From the NCBI GenBank assembly GCA_002700845.1, contig PAFA01000028.1, positions 1 through 50,862 of the forward strand: DNA of 50,862 nucleotides. The letters are read 5' to 3'. The notes beneath the pieces were generated by a model. It was not told where the DNA came from, did not search any database, and saw only the letters and a program-made list of their open reading frames with translations. The DNA comes from Phycisphaerae bacterium (lineage in GTDB: Bacteria; Planctomycetota; Phycisphaerae; Phycisphaerales; SM1A02). A program made the translations under genes and the position numbers. Positions 16,011 to 24,396 of this stretch are shown here, piece by piece. The stretch's first letter is position 1. Every line of letters starts with the position of its first letter.

Positions 16011-17150
16011 TCAGTCGAGTGAGACCGGCATCACCACGTAGACGAACTCCCCGTCAGCTTTCAAGACACCAGGCTTCTGGGGGCCTTTGAGGCTGAGCGT
16101 AATGTCTGGAGAGTCAATAATTTTGAGGGCATCGGTGAGGTATCCAGGGTTGAACCCGATGCCCAACTCAACACCGTCGTAGTTGCAATCCACTCGAATC
16201 TCGGCCTCTCCAGTGTCTGGGGCACGCGATGTGATCACCAGGCTTCCAGAAGAGAAGGTCAATTTGACGCCACGAGACTCTTGGCTGGTCAGCAAGGCGG
16301 CCCGACGGACCGCACCGGCCAGCGAACTGGTATCCATGGTGATGTGGATGTCATTGTCTTTGGGAACGACGTCTGACCAGGGAGGGAACGAGCCCTCCAC
16401 CAGTGTGGAGGTGATGGTGGCACTCCGTGAGCCGTGGCCGATACCAAAGCGTGCTTTTCCGTCTCGAACCGAGACTCGGACCTCACCTTGTGATCGAGAA
16501 TCAAGCAATTTGCCCAGCAGTTGAAGGGCTTTGGAGGGCACGATGGTATTTCCGTCCTCATCCGTGGTTTTCTCGCACGAACAAGTCGACAACGCCAAAC
16601 GTCGGCCATCTGTCGCCACACAACGCAAGGTCTGTCCGCTTCGCTCAAACAAAACGCCGTTGATGGCGTATCGAGATTGTTCGTTCGCGGCGGCAAAGAG
16701 TGTGCGTTGGATTTGTTTGCGAAGAATGACGCCAGGCACCTCGTAATCAGCGGTGATGTTCTCGTCGAAATCTTCTACTTCTGGCGCTTCGGAGACGGGG
16801 AAGCCATGCAGTGACCAGTTGGAGCCTTGACCGCGAATACGAAGACGATCCCCATTGGCTTCGAGCGTCAGGGTGGGGTCATCGCTTGCTTTCACAATTT
16901 GAGACAATTTGTCCGCAGGGACCAAAACTTCGCCTTCATGCTGCACGTCCACTTCATCAATGGATTGAGCAATGCCGATCTCCAGGTCGGTCGCCGAGAG
17001 GCGAAGCTGGCCATTTCCGGCGGTGAGCCGAAGGCACTGAAGGACAGGTGAAGGGCTTCGGGACGCGACAACACCCGAGACCAACGACACAGCGTCGGCA
17101 AGAGCGGTTCGGTCACAGACAATTTTCATCGCAGTAGCAGTAGTTGGCAT
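16011..17150 (-). CDS. dnaN: DNA polymerase III beta subunit (sliding clamp)
   Basis: A 379-residue protein made of three clamp domains, the usual length for bacterial beta. Motifs include MKIVCDRTALADAVSLVSGVVASRSPSPVLQCLRL in domain I, LFAAANEQSRYAINGVLFE in domain II and the C-terminus ending FVYVVMPVSLD. It encircles DNA and tethers polymerase III. The ATG at 17150 is preferred to an internal ATG seven codons later because GGGA lies upstream of it. A minus-strand TACAAT at 17183-17188 is a plausible -10 box. dnaA, recF and gyrB are not adjacent, unlike the classic oriC arrangement. Confidence 0.96.
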   Translation of the reverse strand: MPTTATAMKIVCDRTALADAVSLVSGVVASRSPSPVLQCLRLTAGNGQLRLSATDLEIGIAQSIDEVDVQHEGEVLVPADKLSQIVKASDDPTLTLEANGDRLRIRGQGSNWSLHGFPVSEAPEVEDFDENITADYEVPGVILRKQIQRTLFAAANEQSRYAINGVLFERSGQTLRCVATDGRRLALSTCSCEKTTDEDGNTIVPSKALQLLGKLLDSRSQGEVRVSVRDGKARFGIGHGSRSATITSTLVEGSFPPWSDVVPKDNDIHITMDTSSLAGAVRRAALLTSQESRGVKLTFSSGSLVITSRAPDTGEAEIRVDCNYDGVELGIGFNPGYLTDALKIIDSPDITLSLKGPQKPGVLKADGEFVYVVMPVSLD

Positions 17151-17291
17151 GATTGATTCCCAAGGGCAAAATCGGGCTATTCATTGTACCCCTTGTGGTT
17201 GGGTGCCCAGAAAACATCGAAATCTTGTGGTTTCCTTGAAAGCTTGGATCTTGTCCACCAACTATCCACGTCCCACGGCGCTTAGAAGTGG

Positions 17292-17630
17292 TTATCGGTC
17301 CTCTTTGAGGATCGGTGCACCGGGGATTTCCAGATCCTTGGCCAATGTTCTGGCAAGGGGGACCATGATGGCAAAGCCAACAAACAGCAATGCCGAAATC
17401 AAGACATCCCTTTGCGGGGCATCCCAGAGCATGAGTAAAAAAGTGCCGAAGGCCAGAATGCTTCCGCAGAGGAGAATTGCTCGGCGAAGTCGTCGAAAGA
17501 ACACTCGTTCTAAACGCGCGGCGGCGGCGTCGGCTTCGCTGGGAAGTCCGCACTCAGGACAGCGGACACCCGATGGTCTTGGTTGCCCACAATCGGGGCA
17601 TGGGATATCAGTACTCAACTTGGACTCCAA
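17292..17630 (-). CDS. Small zinc-ribbon membrane protein
   Basis: A 112-residue protein with an N-terminal zinc ribbon (CPDC at 11-14 and CPEC at 24-27). An Arg-rich stretch and two predicted membrane helices at about 51-68 and 76-95 follow. The start is TTG, with AAGG ten bases before. There is no other start before the first zinc knuckle. Proteins with this layout are common in planctomycetes without known function. The gene lies between citrate synthase and dnaN on the same strand. Part of a 10-bp inverted repeat covers its first codons. Confidence 0.72.
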   Translation of the reverse strand: MESKLSTDIPCPDCGQPRPSGVRCPECGLPSEADAAAARLERVFFRRLRRAILLCGSILAFGTFLLMLWDAPQRDVLISALLFVGFAIMVPLARTLAKDLEIPGAPILKEDR

Positions 17631-17677
17631 AAAACAACCTTGCCACTCTAGGAGGCACTTGGTTCAAGGAGTCCAAG
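17619..17677. repeat. 10-bp inverted repeat over the zinc-ribbon start
   Basis: CTTGGACTCC at 17619-17628 and GGAGTCCAAG at 17668-17677 are perfect inverted copies 39 bases apart. In the minus-strand RNA the pairing would cover the G of the TTG start and codons 2-4 of the zinc-ribbon gene. A few such repeats are expected by chance in 50 kb. Confidence 0.4.
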
Positions 17678-17691
17678 GTTCAATATTGTTT

Positions 17692-18843
17692 TTAGTCGTT
17701 CCAGTTGGACAACTCAGGGCCAACGTACTCCGCAAGCGGGCGAATGATTCGGTTGTTTGCGTGTTGCTCCATGATGTGGGCACACCAGCCAGTGATTCGA
17801 CTCGCCACGAAGATTGGGGTGTACTGCGGCACGGGGATCCCCATGGAGAAATAAGTCATGCCACACGGGAAGTCAACATTCGGATGAATGCTCTTCTCTC
17901 GCAGCATGATTGCTTGCACGGCATCTCCAAGATCAAAAAGTGGCATCGCGGTAGGCTTTTCTGCTTCAGCAAATTTCCGCCCCCATTCACGCAAAATCCC
18001 TGCGCGGTGGTCGCCGTTTTTATAAACGCGGTGGCCAAATCCCATCAACTTCCGCTTCTCTTCAAATGCGCGCTGCATCCATGAATCCACATCAATTGAG
18101 CCGTCTTGGGTATCAGCCATGATCTCATTCAGCATGTCCATGGCAGCTTCATTCGCCCCACCGTGCAAGTTCCCTTTGAGAGCGCCAATTGCGGCACAGA
18201 CTGAAGAGTGAAGGTCTGAGTTGGTCGATGCGACCACGCGGCTGGTGAATGTTGAGGCGTTAAAGTCATGTTCGGCATAAAGCACCAGTGAAATATCCAT
18301 GACTTTGGTGGCCAGTTCCCCTGGTTTTTCTCCGGTCATGCACCAAAGCAGATTGCCGGCGTGGCTGAGATCTGGATTTGGCTGCACCAGATCGTTGCCG
18401 TCAAGCGCGGTTTGGTGGGCCCCGATTAGGGCAGGGATCATTGCGGTAAGTCGAATGGACTTGGCCAATTCTGCTTTTGCCCCGTTGTCTTCACATTGCG
18501 CGTCAAGATGTCCCGCCATCGAAACCGCTGTTCGCAGGGCAGACATGGGATGTGTTTCCGGTGCGGACTGAGCAATTTGTCGAATCAGTTCCGTGGCTGC
18601 TGCTGGTGGAGTTCGTGCGGCTTTGAGATCGTGGTCAAAGCCCTTAAGCTCTTCGGCCGTTGGTTTGTGTCCCACCAGCAACAAGAAGGCAACTTCTTCA
18701 AATGAGGCATTCGCGGCGAGGTCTGCAATTTCATATCCGCGGTAGATCAACTGGGTTTGGTTCACTGAGCAGATTGAAGTTTCGCCAGCGGTTAATCCAG
18801 CGAGGCCACGATTGTCGGAAGGTTTTTTTGCAGATTGGGTCAT
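17692..18843 (-). CDS. gltA: Citrate synthase
   Basis: A 383-residue protein of the short (Gram-positive/archaeal-type) citrate synthase family. It condenses oxaloacetate with acetyl-CoA, entering the TCA cycle. Motifs are GLAGLTAGETSICSVN and YRGYEIADLA at the N-terminus, LYAEHDFNASTFTSRV, GALKGNLHGGANEAAM (catalytic His), GFGHRVYKNGDHRAG and the final ASRITGWCAHIMEQ. Close relatives include 2-methylcitrate synthases. No prp genes are nearby, so citrate synthase is preferred. TACACT ends six bases before the ATG and there is no ribosome-binding site. Confidence 0.93.
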   Translation of the reverse strand: MTQSAKKPSDNRGLAGLTAGETSICSVNQTQLIYRGYEIADLAANASFEEVAFLLLVGHKPTAEELKGFDHDLKAARTPPAAATELIRQIAQSAPETHPMSALRTAVSMAGHLDAQCEDNGAKAELAKSIRLTAMIPALIGAHQTALDGNDLVQPNPDLSHAGNLLWCMTGEKPGELATKVMDISLVLYAEHDFNASTFTSRVVASTNSDLHSSVCAAIGALKGNLHGGANEAAMDMLNEIMADTQDGSIDVDSWMQRAFEEKRKLMGFGHRVYKNGDHRAGILREWGRKFAEAEKPTAMPLFDLGDAVQAIMLREKSIHPNVDFPCGMTYFSMGIPVPQYTPIFVASRITGWCAHIMEQHANNRIIRPLAEYVGPELSNWND

Positions 18844-18849
18844 GTTGGC

Positions 18850-18855
18850 AGTGTA
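18850..18855 (-). promoter_or_regulatory. Candidate -10 hexamer upstream of citrate synthase
   Basis: Minus-strand TACACT ends six bases before the ATG at 18843. It lies just after the T-tract of the terminator that ends the preceding gene, so the promoter follows the terminator directly. Confidence 0.33.
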
Positions 18856-18860
18856 AGGCC

Positions 18861-18890
18861 AAAAAAAAGCCCCCCGGTATTCCGGGGGGC
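18861..18890 (-). terminator. Rho-independent terminator of the dockerin-tailed gene
   Basis: On the minus strand a perfect 9-bp GC stem (GCCCCCCGG, four-base loop, CCGGGGGGC) is followed by eight T residues. It lies 27 bases after the stop of the secreted-protein gene at 18918. Confidence 0.93.
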
Positions 18891-18917
18891 GGTGGGGTCT
18901 TAGGTTGTCGATGGCCC

Positions 18918-20345
18918 TTAGCAGTCGCCGTAAGCGGAGAGCAGAATCAACAAGTCGTTGAATTCAACTGTACCGCTGCCGTCCAGATCCGCATCACTGT
19001 TTCCGCTTTCCCAAGCTGAAAGCAGGGAAAGCAAGTCTTCAAAATCGACCACGCCGTTGCCGTCGATATCGCCGGTACATGCTTCGGGGACATCAGGAAC
19101 ATCAGCCAGCGCGGTGGGGTTTGCCACTGCTGTGTCTTTGAAGAAATCAAGTTCGATTTGACCGTTCACTGGAGGGTACGGAGATGTGAACCGGAAGTTG
19201 TAGGTGGTGCCCCATCGAATTGCATTTGCATTTGGATTGTCATCAAATGACTCGGTCGCAAAGGTCACGCCGTTGTCATCCGCGGTGGGGTCCCAAGGAG
19301 TAGATGGGAAGGGCTCGCCAGAGTGGTACTCGGGGCAGGCAAATCCAAAGTTGCTTGCCATGGGGTTGCCAGCCGTGGAGATAAATACTCGGCCTACCGA
19401 TGCATCGACATTTTGATTGTAGATGGCGTACTCGTAGTCCCAGGTGCCATCACCATTGTCGTACGCGCGTGAGGCTGTAACGAACTGTCCCAAGCCAGGG
19501 ACGCCAACCCGACGGTATTTCACGGCGGTGTCGGCAGCCTTCCAAGCAGAAAGTGCCGGCAGGGAACGTTGTGTTTCGGTGGTAAAGCCAACAATGTTGC
19601 CGCCGCTATTCATGTCCACGCCACGGAAGGACATGTTGTTGTTGCCATTCCCACCGGTTGTTGGGTTGTCATCCGGGCACACGTACTGGCCTTCCACGAA
19701 GAATGTCGATCCTGAAGGAACATTGGTAACCATGCTTTGTGGAACCCGCAAGCGACGAGCGGTGGAACCGCTGTAGATTGGGCTGTCGGGTGGATACGGA
19801 TACTCACCAGTGGTTGCGTTCACTTCGTATTTGGGGCCGAGCGTACTTTGCGAGCCGTTTCGGCTTGCGGTGTACGGGTCCGAGCAATCCACACCGAGAG
19901 TTGAGCATGAGGTGGCTTGGCATGGGCCACATTCACTTTGGCTTAACGCACAAAATCCATGCTTGAGCCAAGACTGACCAATCATTTCCATACGGGGGTG
20001 CCCGTTTGGACCAGCGGCCAGCCGGTACATCGATTGACCAATGACCGGGTGTTGGTTGTTGTTGGAGATCCACAGCAGCGGCTCATCACCAACATTGCAG
20101 CTCACCGTGCCAACGCTGTAAGCGTCGTATCCGTCCGAAGCGGAGTAGTTGGAGTAGCTCTGCAAATCCCAGACCACAACATCAGGGCCGTTGCCCCCAA
20201 GAGGTTCAGCCGTCAGTCCAGAGCTGTCGGTAAATGTTGGAATAGTGGGCGAGGAAAGTTCAACATCGGCCGCGTTGGTGATCGACCCGAGAAGGATCAA
20301 GCCGGCAGAAAGTGCTGAGACGCTGTAGATAAGTGTGTTTTTCAT
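18918..20345 (-). CDS. Secreted protein with C-terminal dockerin-like tail
   Basis: A 475-residue exported protein with a signal peptide (about 1-25, cleavage near TNAAD). The middle is rich in Asn, Gly, Ser, Thr and Tyr, with a Cys-rich stretch (GFCALSQSECGPCQATSCSTLGVDC) near 130-155. I do not recognise a catalytic domain. The last ~52 residues hold two calcium-loop repeats, GDIDGNGVVDFEDLL and ADLDGSGTVEFNDLL, flanked by cysteines (EACTG...YGDC). This is the dockerin-like tail typical of Phycisphaerae exported proteins. It is followed by a strong terminator and is monocistronic. Its role, perhaps surface display or matrix, is unknown. Confidence 0.82.
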   Translation of the reverse strand: MKNTLIYSVSALSAGLILLGSITNAADVELSSPTIPTFTDSSGLTAEPLGGNGPDVVVWDLQSYSNYSASDGYDAYSVGTVSCNVGDEPLLWISNNNQHPVIGQSMYRLAAGPNGHPRMEMIGQSWLKHGFCALSQSECGPCQATSCSTLGVDCSDPYTASRNGSQSTLGPKYEVNATTGEYPYPPDSPIYSGSTARRLRVPQSMVTNVPSGSTFFVEGQYVCPDDNPTTGGNGNNNMSFRGVDMNSGGNIVGFTTETQRSLPALSAWKAADTAVKYRRVGVPGLGQFVTASRAYDNGDGTWDYEYAIYNQNVDASVGRVFISTAGNPMASNFGFACPEYHSGEPFPSTPWDPTADDNGVTFATESFDDNPNANAIRWGTTYNFRFTSPYPPVNGQIELDFFKDTAVANPTALADVPDVPEACTGDIDGNGVVDFEDLLSLLSAWESGNSDADLDGSGTVEFNDLLILLSAYGDC

Positions 20346-20367
20346 TGGTAATCAACGAAAAGCATAT

Positions 20368-20382
20368 GACCCCGAAGGGGTC
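20368..20382. other. Short GC hairpin in the leader of the dockerin-tailed gene
   Basis: GACCCC, a three-base loop, GGGGTC: a 6-bp stem 22 bases before the ATG at 20345. On the minus strand it is followed after several bases by CTTTTC. It may be a weak terminator for the upstream deiminase-like gene or a leader structure. Confidence 0.35.
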
Positions 20383-20464
20383 TATTCGATCACTTTTTGT
20401 GGTTTCCAAAGCATTTCTCGGACTTGGGCGGGGACTTTGCTTTTTTCGGACCTTTCAAGGTGGA

Positions 20465-22189
20465 TCAATCGTTCACGGCGGCTCGGGCGGGGATGGGCTC
20501 GAGAGCGCAGTGCAGCCCTCCATCACGTTCGAGGATTGCTCGGGCTGGCTGTCCCGTGACATGCCGACCGAGCCCTTCATATACCGATGCGGCTTCGAGT
20601 TCAGCGGGACTGGTGCCCGCACCAAACTGCGGCCAGTACACATGACTTGTGGTAACCAGCGCGTTGGCTGGTCCCCACAGGCGGCCAATGGATACAAAGC
20701 TCGGTACCCGCCGTACGTCATAGCCACCGTCCTGCAAAGTTTGCACGATGGCTGTTCTCCGCTCCGCCATGCGCACCAATGCGGCGAAAGCTGATCGAAC
20801 CTCGGGTGCCATGCCTTTTGATTCGTTGGCGAGCAGTGATTCGGCGAGAAGCAGATCACAGGCATGCTGCAAACGAGCGCTCGTTGGGTTGGGGGGGTTG
20901 CGGTCGATCACGCTTCGATACTGGGTGATTTGTTCAGCATTGTCCGCAGGTGCTCCAAAAGCGTTCTCTAAAAGCAGTCGGGCGGCGGCGATGGGATCGG
21001 CGACAAAAAAAACGGGACCATCGGGAGTTTGGACCACTGAAATTTCAATATCCAGGTGAAAACCAGATGGTGTCAACACGGTGACTTGATCAGCACCAAA
21101 AGTATTTTTCAACGCCTGCGCGGCTTCGTCTTGCTTGAGACCAAGACGTTGGTTTCTGGCCAAAGTTGTCGTTGAAATCAAAAGATGTGAGGTGCCGTCG
21201 TGTTCTCGGAACAACATGACGTTGCCGCCTTGCCAAAGCAAACCGGTATCCCGCGAGACGGCGTGACCAGCCCGGACGTAGCTCTCGGCTGCCAGTTCCG
21301 CCGCAGGCCACCAAGCCGTTCCGTCATCACCACGGGAACTCCAACGTGGCCGCAAGAGATAAGAAGTTTGACCATCGGTGGCCAGCCGACCATTGTCGCG
21401 AGCCCATTGATCTGGACGTCCAATCGTTCTGACTCCTCTGAGGCCGGGCAACGTGCGATCCTCAGCCACGGCAATGACATTCGAAAATCGGGGAAGGAGA
21501 TCCGCAGCACTTCCGTCGTTGGGGCCATCGACATGGCGAAGGTCGGGGAGGTGCGCTCGCCAGCCACTTGATGGGTCGCTGCCATCATCATGGCAGAAGG
21601 AAAGCGTGGTTTTGGGCACGCGAAGCTGGAGTTGTTGTGGCAATGGTTCTTTGGCCTGAGCGGCCGAGAGCACCCGTTCTAGCGCGGGACTGCCGCTGGG
21701 ATCCGTGAGAAGGCTGGCGAGATCAACGGGAACGCCAATGGACATCAACTTTGATGGGTCCCGTGTTGCATGGGCTTGCTCATAGATCGTCGCGGCCAGC
21801 CCTTTGGTGGACAGCTGTTGGGCCACCAGAGCTTGCGTAGTGGTGCCGCTTTTCGGCGGTGCTTTGCCAAAAAAATTGGCGTTGGCTGGCCGAATGGCAC
21901 TGTTCCAGTTCCGTCGAGAGAGACGTTCTTCTGGGAGCCATGGATCTACCAATGGGACGGTTCGATCGGGAACAACGCCAATTGATATTCGGGGTGGATG
22001 CTGAGTAGACGCTCGCCAACTTTGCCCAATGACCCGATCGACCAGCGCGTCCAGAACTTCATCTGGCCAGCATAGATCAGCCATCGTGCCCTGCCCGACG
22101 GGGAGGGATTCAACTCGAGCCTTGACCTCAGACTCAACAGGTCCCGGAGGTGCAATGGAACAACACAGGGTGCAGGCCCAAAGGATCAA
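20465..22189 (-). CDS. Secreted agmatine/peptidylarginine deiminase-like protein
   Basis: A 574-residue protein, probably exported: it starts with hydrophobic, Cys-rich MILWACTLCCSIAPPG. Elements of the guanidino-modifying (PAD/agmatine deiminase) superfamily appear in the right order. These are DQWARDNG near 261 (family W-x-RD-x-G), LLWQGGNVMLF near 320 (family EGGN), GFHLDIE near 378 (family HxD) and GGLHCALEPIP near 559, whose Cys would be the nucleophile. This suggests hydrolysis of a guanidino group to ureido plus ammonia. The ~240-residue N-terminal part is unrecognised. The TTG start overlaps the antiporter stop codon (TTGA), so translation is coupled. Recognition is by motif order; substrate unknown. 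Confidence 0.65.
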   Translation of the reverse strand: MILWACTLCCSIAPPGPVESEVKARVESLPVGQGTMADLCWPDEVLDALVDRVIGQSWRASTQHPPRISIGVVPDRTVPLVDPWLPEERLSRRNWNSAIRPANANFFGKAPPKSGTTTQALVAQQLSTKGLAATIYEQAHATRDPSKLMSIGVPVDLASLLTDPSGSPALERVLSAAQAKEPLPQQLQLRVPKTTLSFCHDDGSDPSSGWRAHLPDLRHVDGPNDGSAADLLPRFSNVIAVAEDRTLPGLRGVRTIGRPDQWARDNGRLATDGQTSYLLRPRWSSRGDDGTAWWPAAELAAESYVRAGHAVSRDTGLLWQGGNVMLFREHDGTSHLLISTTTLARNQRLGLKQDEAAQALKNTFGADQVTVLTPSGFHLDIEISVVQTPDGPVFFVADPIAAARLLLENAFGAPADNAEQITQYRSVIDRNPPNPTSARLQHACDLLLAESLLANESKGMAPEVRSAFAALVRMAERRTAIVQTLQDGGYDVRRVPSFVSIGRLWGPANALVTTSHVYWPQFGAGTSPAELEAASVYEGLGRHVTGQPARAILERDGGLHCALEPIPARAAVND

Positions 22190-24360
22190 GCGTGGGCTCC
22201 ACGGATGACGCCCAATGCTTCTGTTCCAGACTTGGCGTCCATCAATGCCTTTCGGATTGAAGCGTCCAGGCAAGTGCGACCGATTTCAGCAAGGGTTGCC
22301 AAGTGCGCTTCTGGATCGCCAGTCGGCGAGATGAGCAAGAACACCAACCGCACTTGGTGAGGGCCGTAGGTTGTTCCCTCGGGCGCAATGCCTAAAACGC
22401 AAACACGTTCATCCAGCCCACGGGCGTGCGTGTGAGGAATGCACACCCCATCGCCCACAAAGGTTGGATTCAGTTGCTCACGCGAAAGCAAGTCGGCCAA
22501 AATTTCTTCGCGGTTGAGTTCCGGTCTTGCTTGAACCAGTCGGTTGACCAGTTCGTTCAGGATGTCTTCGATGCCTCTAGAGTCCAGAGCGCCAAATCCG
22601 TCCGGAAGGAACGACTGACGAAAGTAATCGGCCTCTCGAATCAAATGCAGGCCGAGCAGAGATCCTTCCTCTGGTATCGAAAGGTCCATCGCTTCATCAA
22701 GCACCGAGGCAATGCGGTACATCCCCGCTCCATGCTCATCGGGGTCCACCACAAACTTGGCATCGCCGCGCTCTAATTCGGCTGAGACAAGTCCCGGTCG
22801 TGGCAGCCGTCCGGCGAAACGCGTTCCCCCATCAGACTTCTCGCCACCCCAGCGCCAGACATTGGCTTGGCCAAGCATGTCGGTCCAAATATCACAAAGT
22901 CGGACATTGAGATCTTCGTTGTCGGTGAGTGCCAGCAAGTTGCCATAACGGGCAAAGTCGGCCCGCTCGGCAAGCTCCGGTCTCCGAGCATCTTGTTCAA
23001 TGGCAATCAAACCTTCTGCCCTGGCTTCTCGGATGGCACGCTTGTTCTGATCGATTAGCAACACAGGGACTTTTGCTTGCGTCGTCGCGAATTGAGCAAT
23101 GCGGCGTCCCAAGCTGTGGGCGCCAACGATGATCCACCCTTTCGGATGCTTGCGCCGAAGACCAAGCAAACCGGCCAAAGGTCCAGCCGTAGTTGCTTGC
23201 AAAAGAATCGTGGCCAAAATCACCGACCAGGTGAAAGTCTCCACAAATCCACCACCATCTGGGTTGGATCGCTCCAAGGCCAGGGCGAACAATGAAGCCA
23301 TCGAAGCGGCCACGATGCCTCTTGGCGCTACCCAAGCAAGAAAGGCTCGTTCATTCATGCCCAGATCACTGCCCCAGGTGCAAAAGAGGATCGAGAGGGG
23401 GCGGGCGATAAAAATCATGGCCAATACAGCCAGCAAACCACCGAATCCGAAAGATTCGAAGCGTTCAAAATCAAGCCGGCCGGCGAGTAAAATGAACAAG
23501 GCGCCGATGAGAAGGAACACAATTTCTTCTTTGAATGCACGAAGATGCCGCAGCCGCTCGGGGCGTTGGAAACCAAGCGTGTAGCCGGCCACGGTTGCGG
23601 CCAAGACGCCAGCTTCGCTTTGGATAGCTTCCGCAACAGTGAAAACTCCTACCGCGACCGAAAGAGTGAAAACATTGGTGAGATCTGGAGGGACGAGATC
23701 TCGCCGATGCAGCCACAGCAAAATCCGGCCGCCGATGATGCCAATGATGGATCCCCCAAGCACTCGAACCACCAGATCAACAATCGCGGTCCAGCCACCT
23801 GCTTGATCAGAGATGGCAATTTCAAAACACAGCAGCGCAACAAAGACACCAATCGGGTCGATGACGACCCCTTCCCAGTGCAGAATGCCATGCAGGCGTT
23901 CATTCAATCGAACCCTTTTGAGCAGGGGGCCTATGACGGTTGGTCCGGTGACGACCACCAAGGAAGCTCCAAGCAGCGCTTCGCGCCAAGGCCGGTCGGC
24001 AAGAAAAACCAAGGCCAAAGTCCCCACCAGAAGTGTGACGAACACGCCAACCGTGAGCAGACGCGTGATGACAACTGGCGCTTCACGAAGGACACCTCGG
24101 TCGAGGGTCAGCCCGCCTTCAAAAAGGATGAGCCCCACGGCCAGAGCCACCAGCACCTCCAGCCCTCGCCCCAGATCTGCTGGGTCCACGAGTGCGGCAT
24201 CACCCCAAACGCCAGGACCAATCAACACGCCTGCAGCGGTAAGCAGCAGAATGGGAGGCAATCCGATTCGGCGAGCGATTGTGACCAACGGAATCCCGGC
24301 GGCAAAGGCCAGGCCAACGCTAACCAGCATTTCATGAACATGGGAATCTGGTTGTGCCAC
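22186..24360 (-). CDS. CPA1-type antiporter fused to TrkA-N and PTS EIIA domains
   Basis: A 724-residue inner-membrane protein starting with GTG. Residues about 8-395 form a sodium/proton-exchanger (CPA) membrane domain with about twelve helices (GLILFEGGLTLD, TGPTVIGPLL, APRGIVAASMASLF). Residues 404-500 form a TrkA-N/RCK nucleotide-binding domain (GWIIVGAHSLGRRIA...VLLID). From about 580 to 724 there is a PTS EIIA type-2 (Ntr-like) domain, with the phosphorylatable His near 641 in GVCIPHTHA. The fusion suggests cation or proton exchange gated by nucleotide and by a phosphotransfer or PEP signal. TAGACT ends six bases before the GTG. It is followed, with overlap, by the secreted deiminase-like gene. 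Confidence 0.88.
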   Translation of the reverse strand: MAQPDSHVHEMLVSVGLAFAAGIPLVTIARRIGLPPILLLTAAGVLIGPGVWGDAALVDPADLGRGLEVLVALAVGLILFEGGLTLDRGVLREAPVVITRLLTVGVFVTLLVGTLALVFLADRPWREALLGASLVVVTGPTVIGPLLKRVRLNERLHGILHWEGVVIDPIGVFVALLCFEIAISDQAGGWTAIVDLVVRVLGGSIIGIIGGRILLWLHRRDLVPPDLTNVFTLSVAVGVFTVAEAIQSEAGVLAATVAGYTLGFQRPERLRHLRAFKEEIVFLLIGALFILLAGRLDFERFESFGFGGLLAVLAMIFIARPLSILFCTWGSDLGMNERAFLAWVAPRGIVAASMASLFALALERSNPDGGGFVETFTWSVILATILLQATTAGPLAGLLGLRRKHPKGWIIVGAHSLGRRIAQFATTQAKVPVLLIDQNKRAIREARAEGLIAIEQDARRPELAERADFARYGNLLALTDNEDLNVRLCDIWTDMLGQANVWRWGGEKSDGGTRFAGRLPRPGLVSAELERGDAKFVVDPDEHGAGMYRIASVLDEAMDLSIPEEGSLLGLHLIREADYFRQSFLPDGFGALDSRGIEDILNELVNRLVQARPELNREEILADLLSREQLNPTFVGDGVCIPHTHARGLDERVCVLGIAPEGTTYGPHQVRLVFLLISPTGDPEAHLATLAEIGRTCLDASIRKALMDAKSGTEALGVIRGAHA

Positions 24361-24366
24361 GACGAG

Positions 24367-24372
24367 AGTCTA
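24367..24372 (-). promoter_or_regulatory. Candidate -10 hexamer for the antiporter gene
   Basis: Minus-strand TAGACT ends six bases before the GTG start. Only 36 bases separate this gene from the divergent glycosylasparaginase gene, so both promoters must overlap each other's coding starts. Confidence 0.3.
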
Positions 24373-24383
24373 TGCGTCCGTCC

Positions 24384-24389
24384 TATGAT
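24384..24389 (+). promoter_or_regulatory. Candidate -10 hexamer for the Ntn-hydrolase gene
   Basis: TATGAT ends seven bases before the ATG at 24397 with no ribosome site between. It matches five of six bases of the consensus and implies a leaderless transcript. Confidence 0.4.
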
Positions 24390-24396
24390 TCTGTGA

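Noticed and set aside
17149-18084. A 311-codon plus-strand frame across citrate synthase
   Set aside because: It is antisense to the recognised citrate synthase and zinc-ribbon genes, with no signal or motif of its own.
23545-24396. A 283-codon plus-strand frame
   Set aside because: It is antisense to the antiporter membrane domain; the composition (Gln/His/Asn-rich) is that of a reversed hydrophobic gene.
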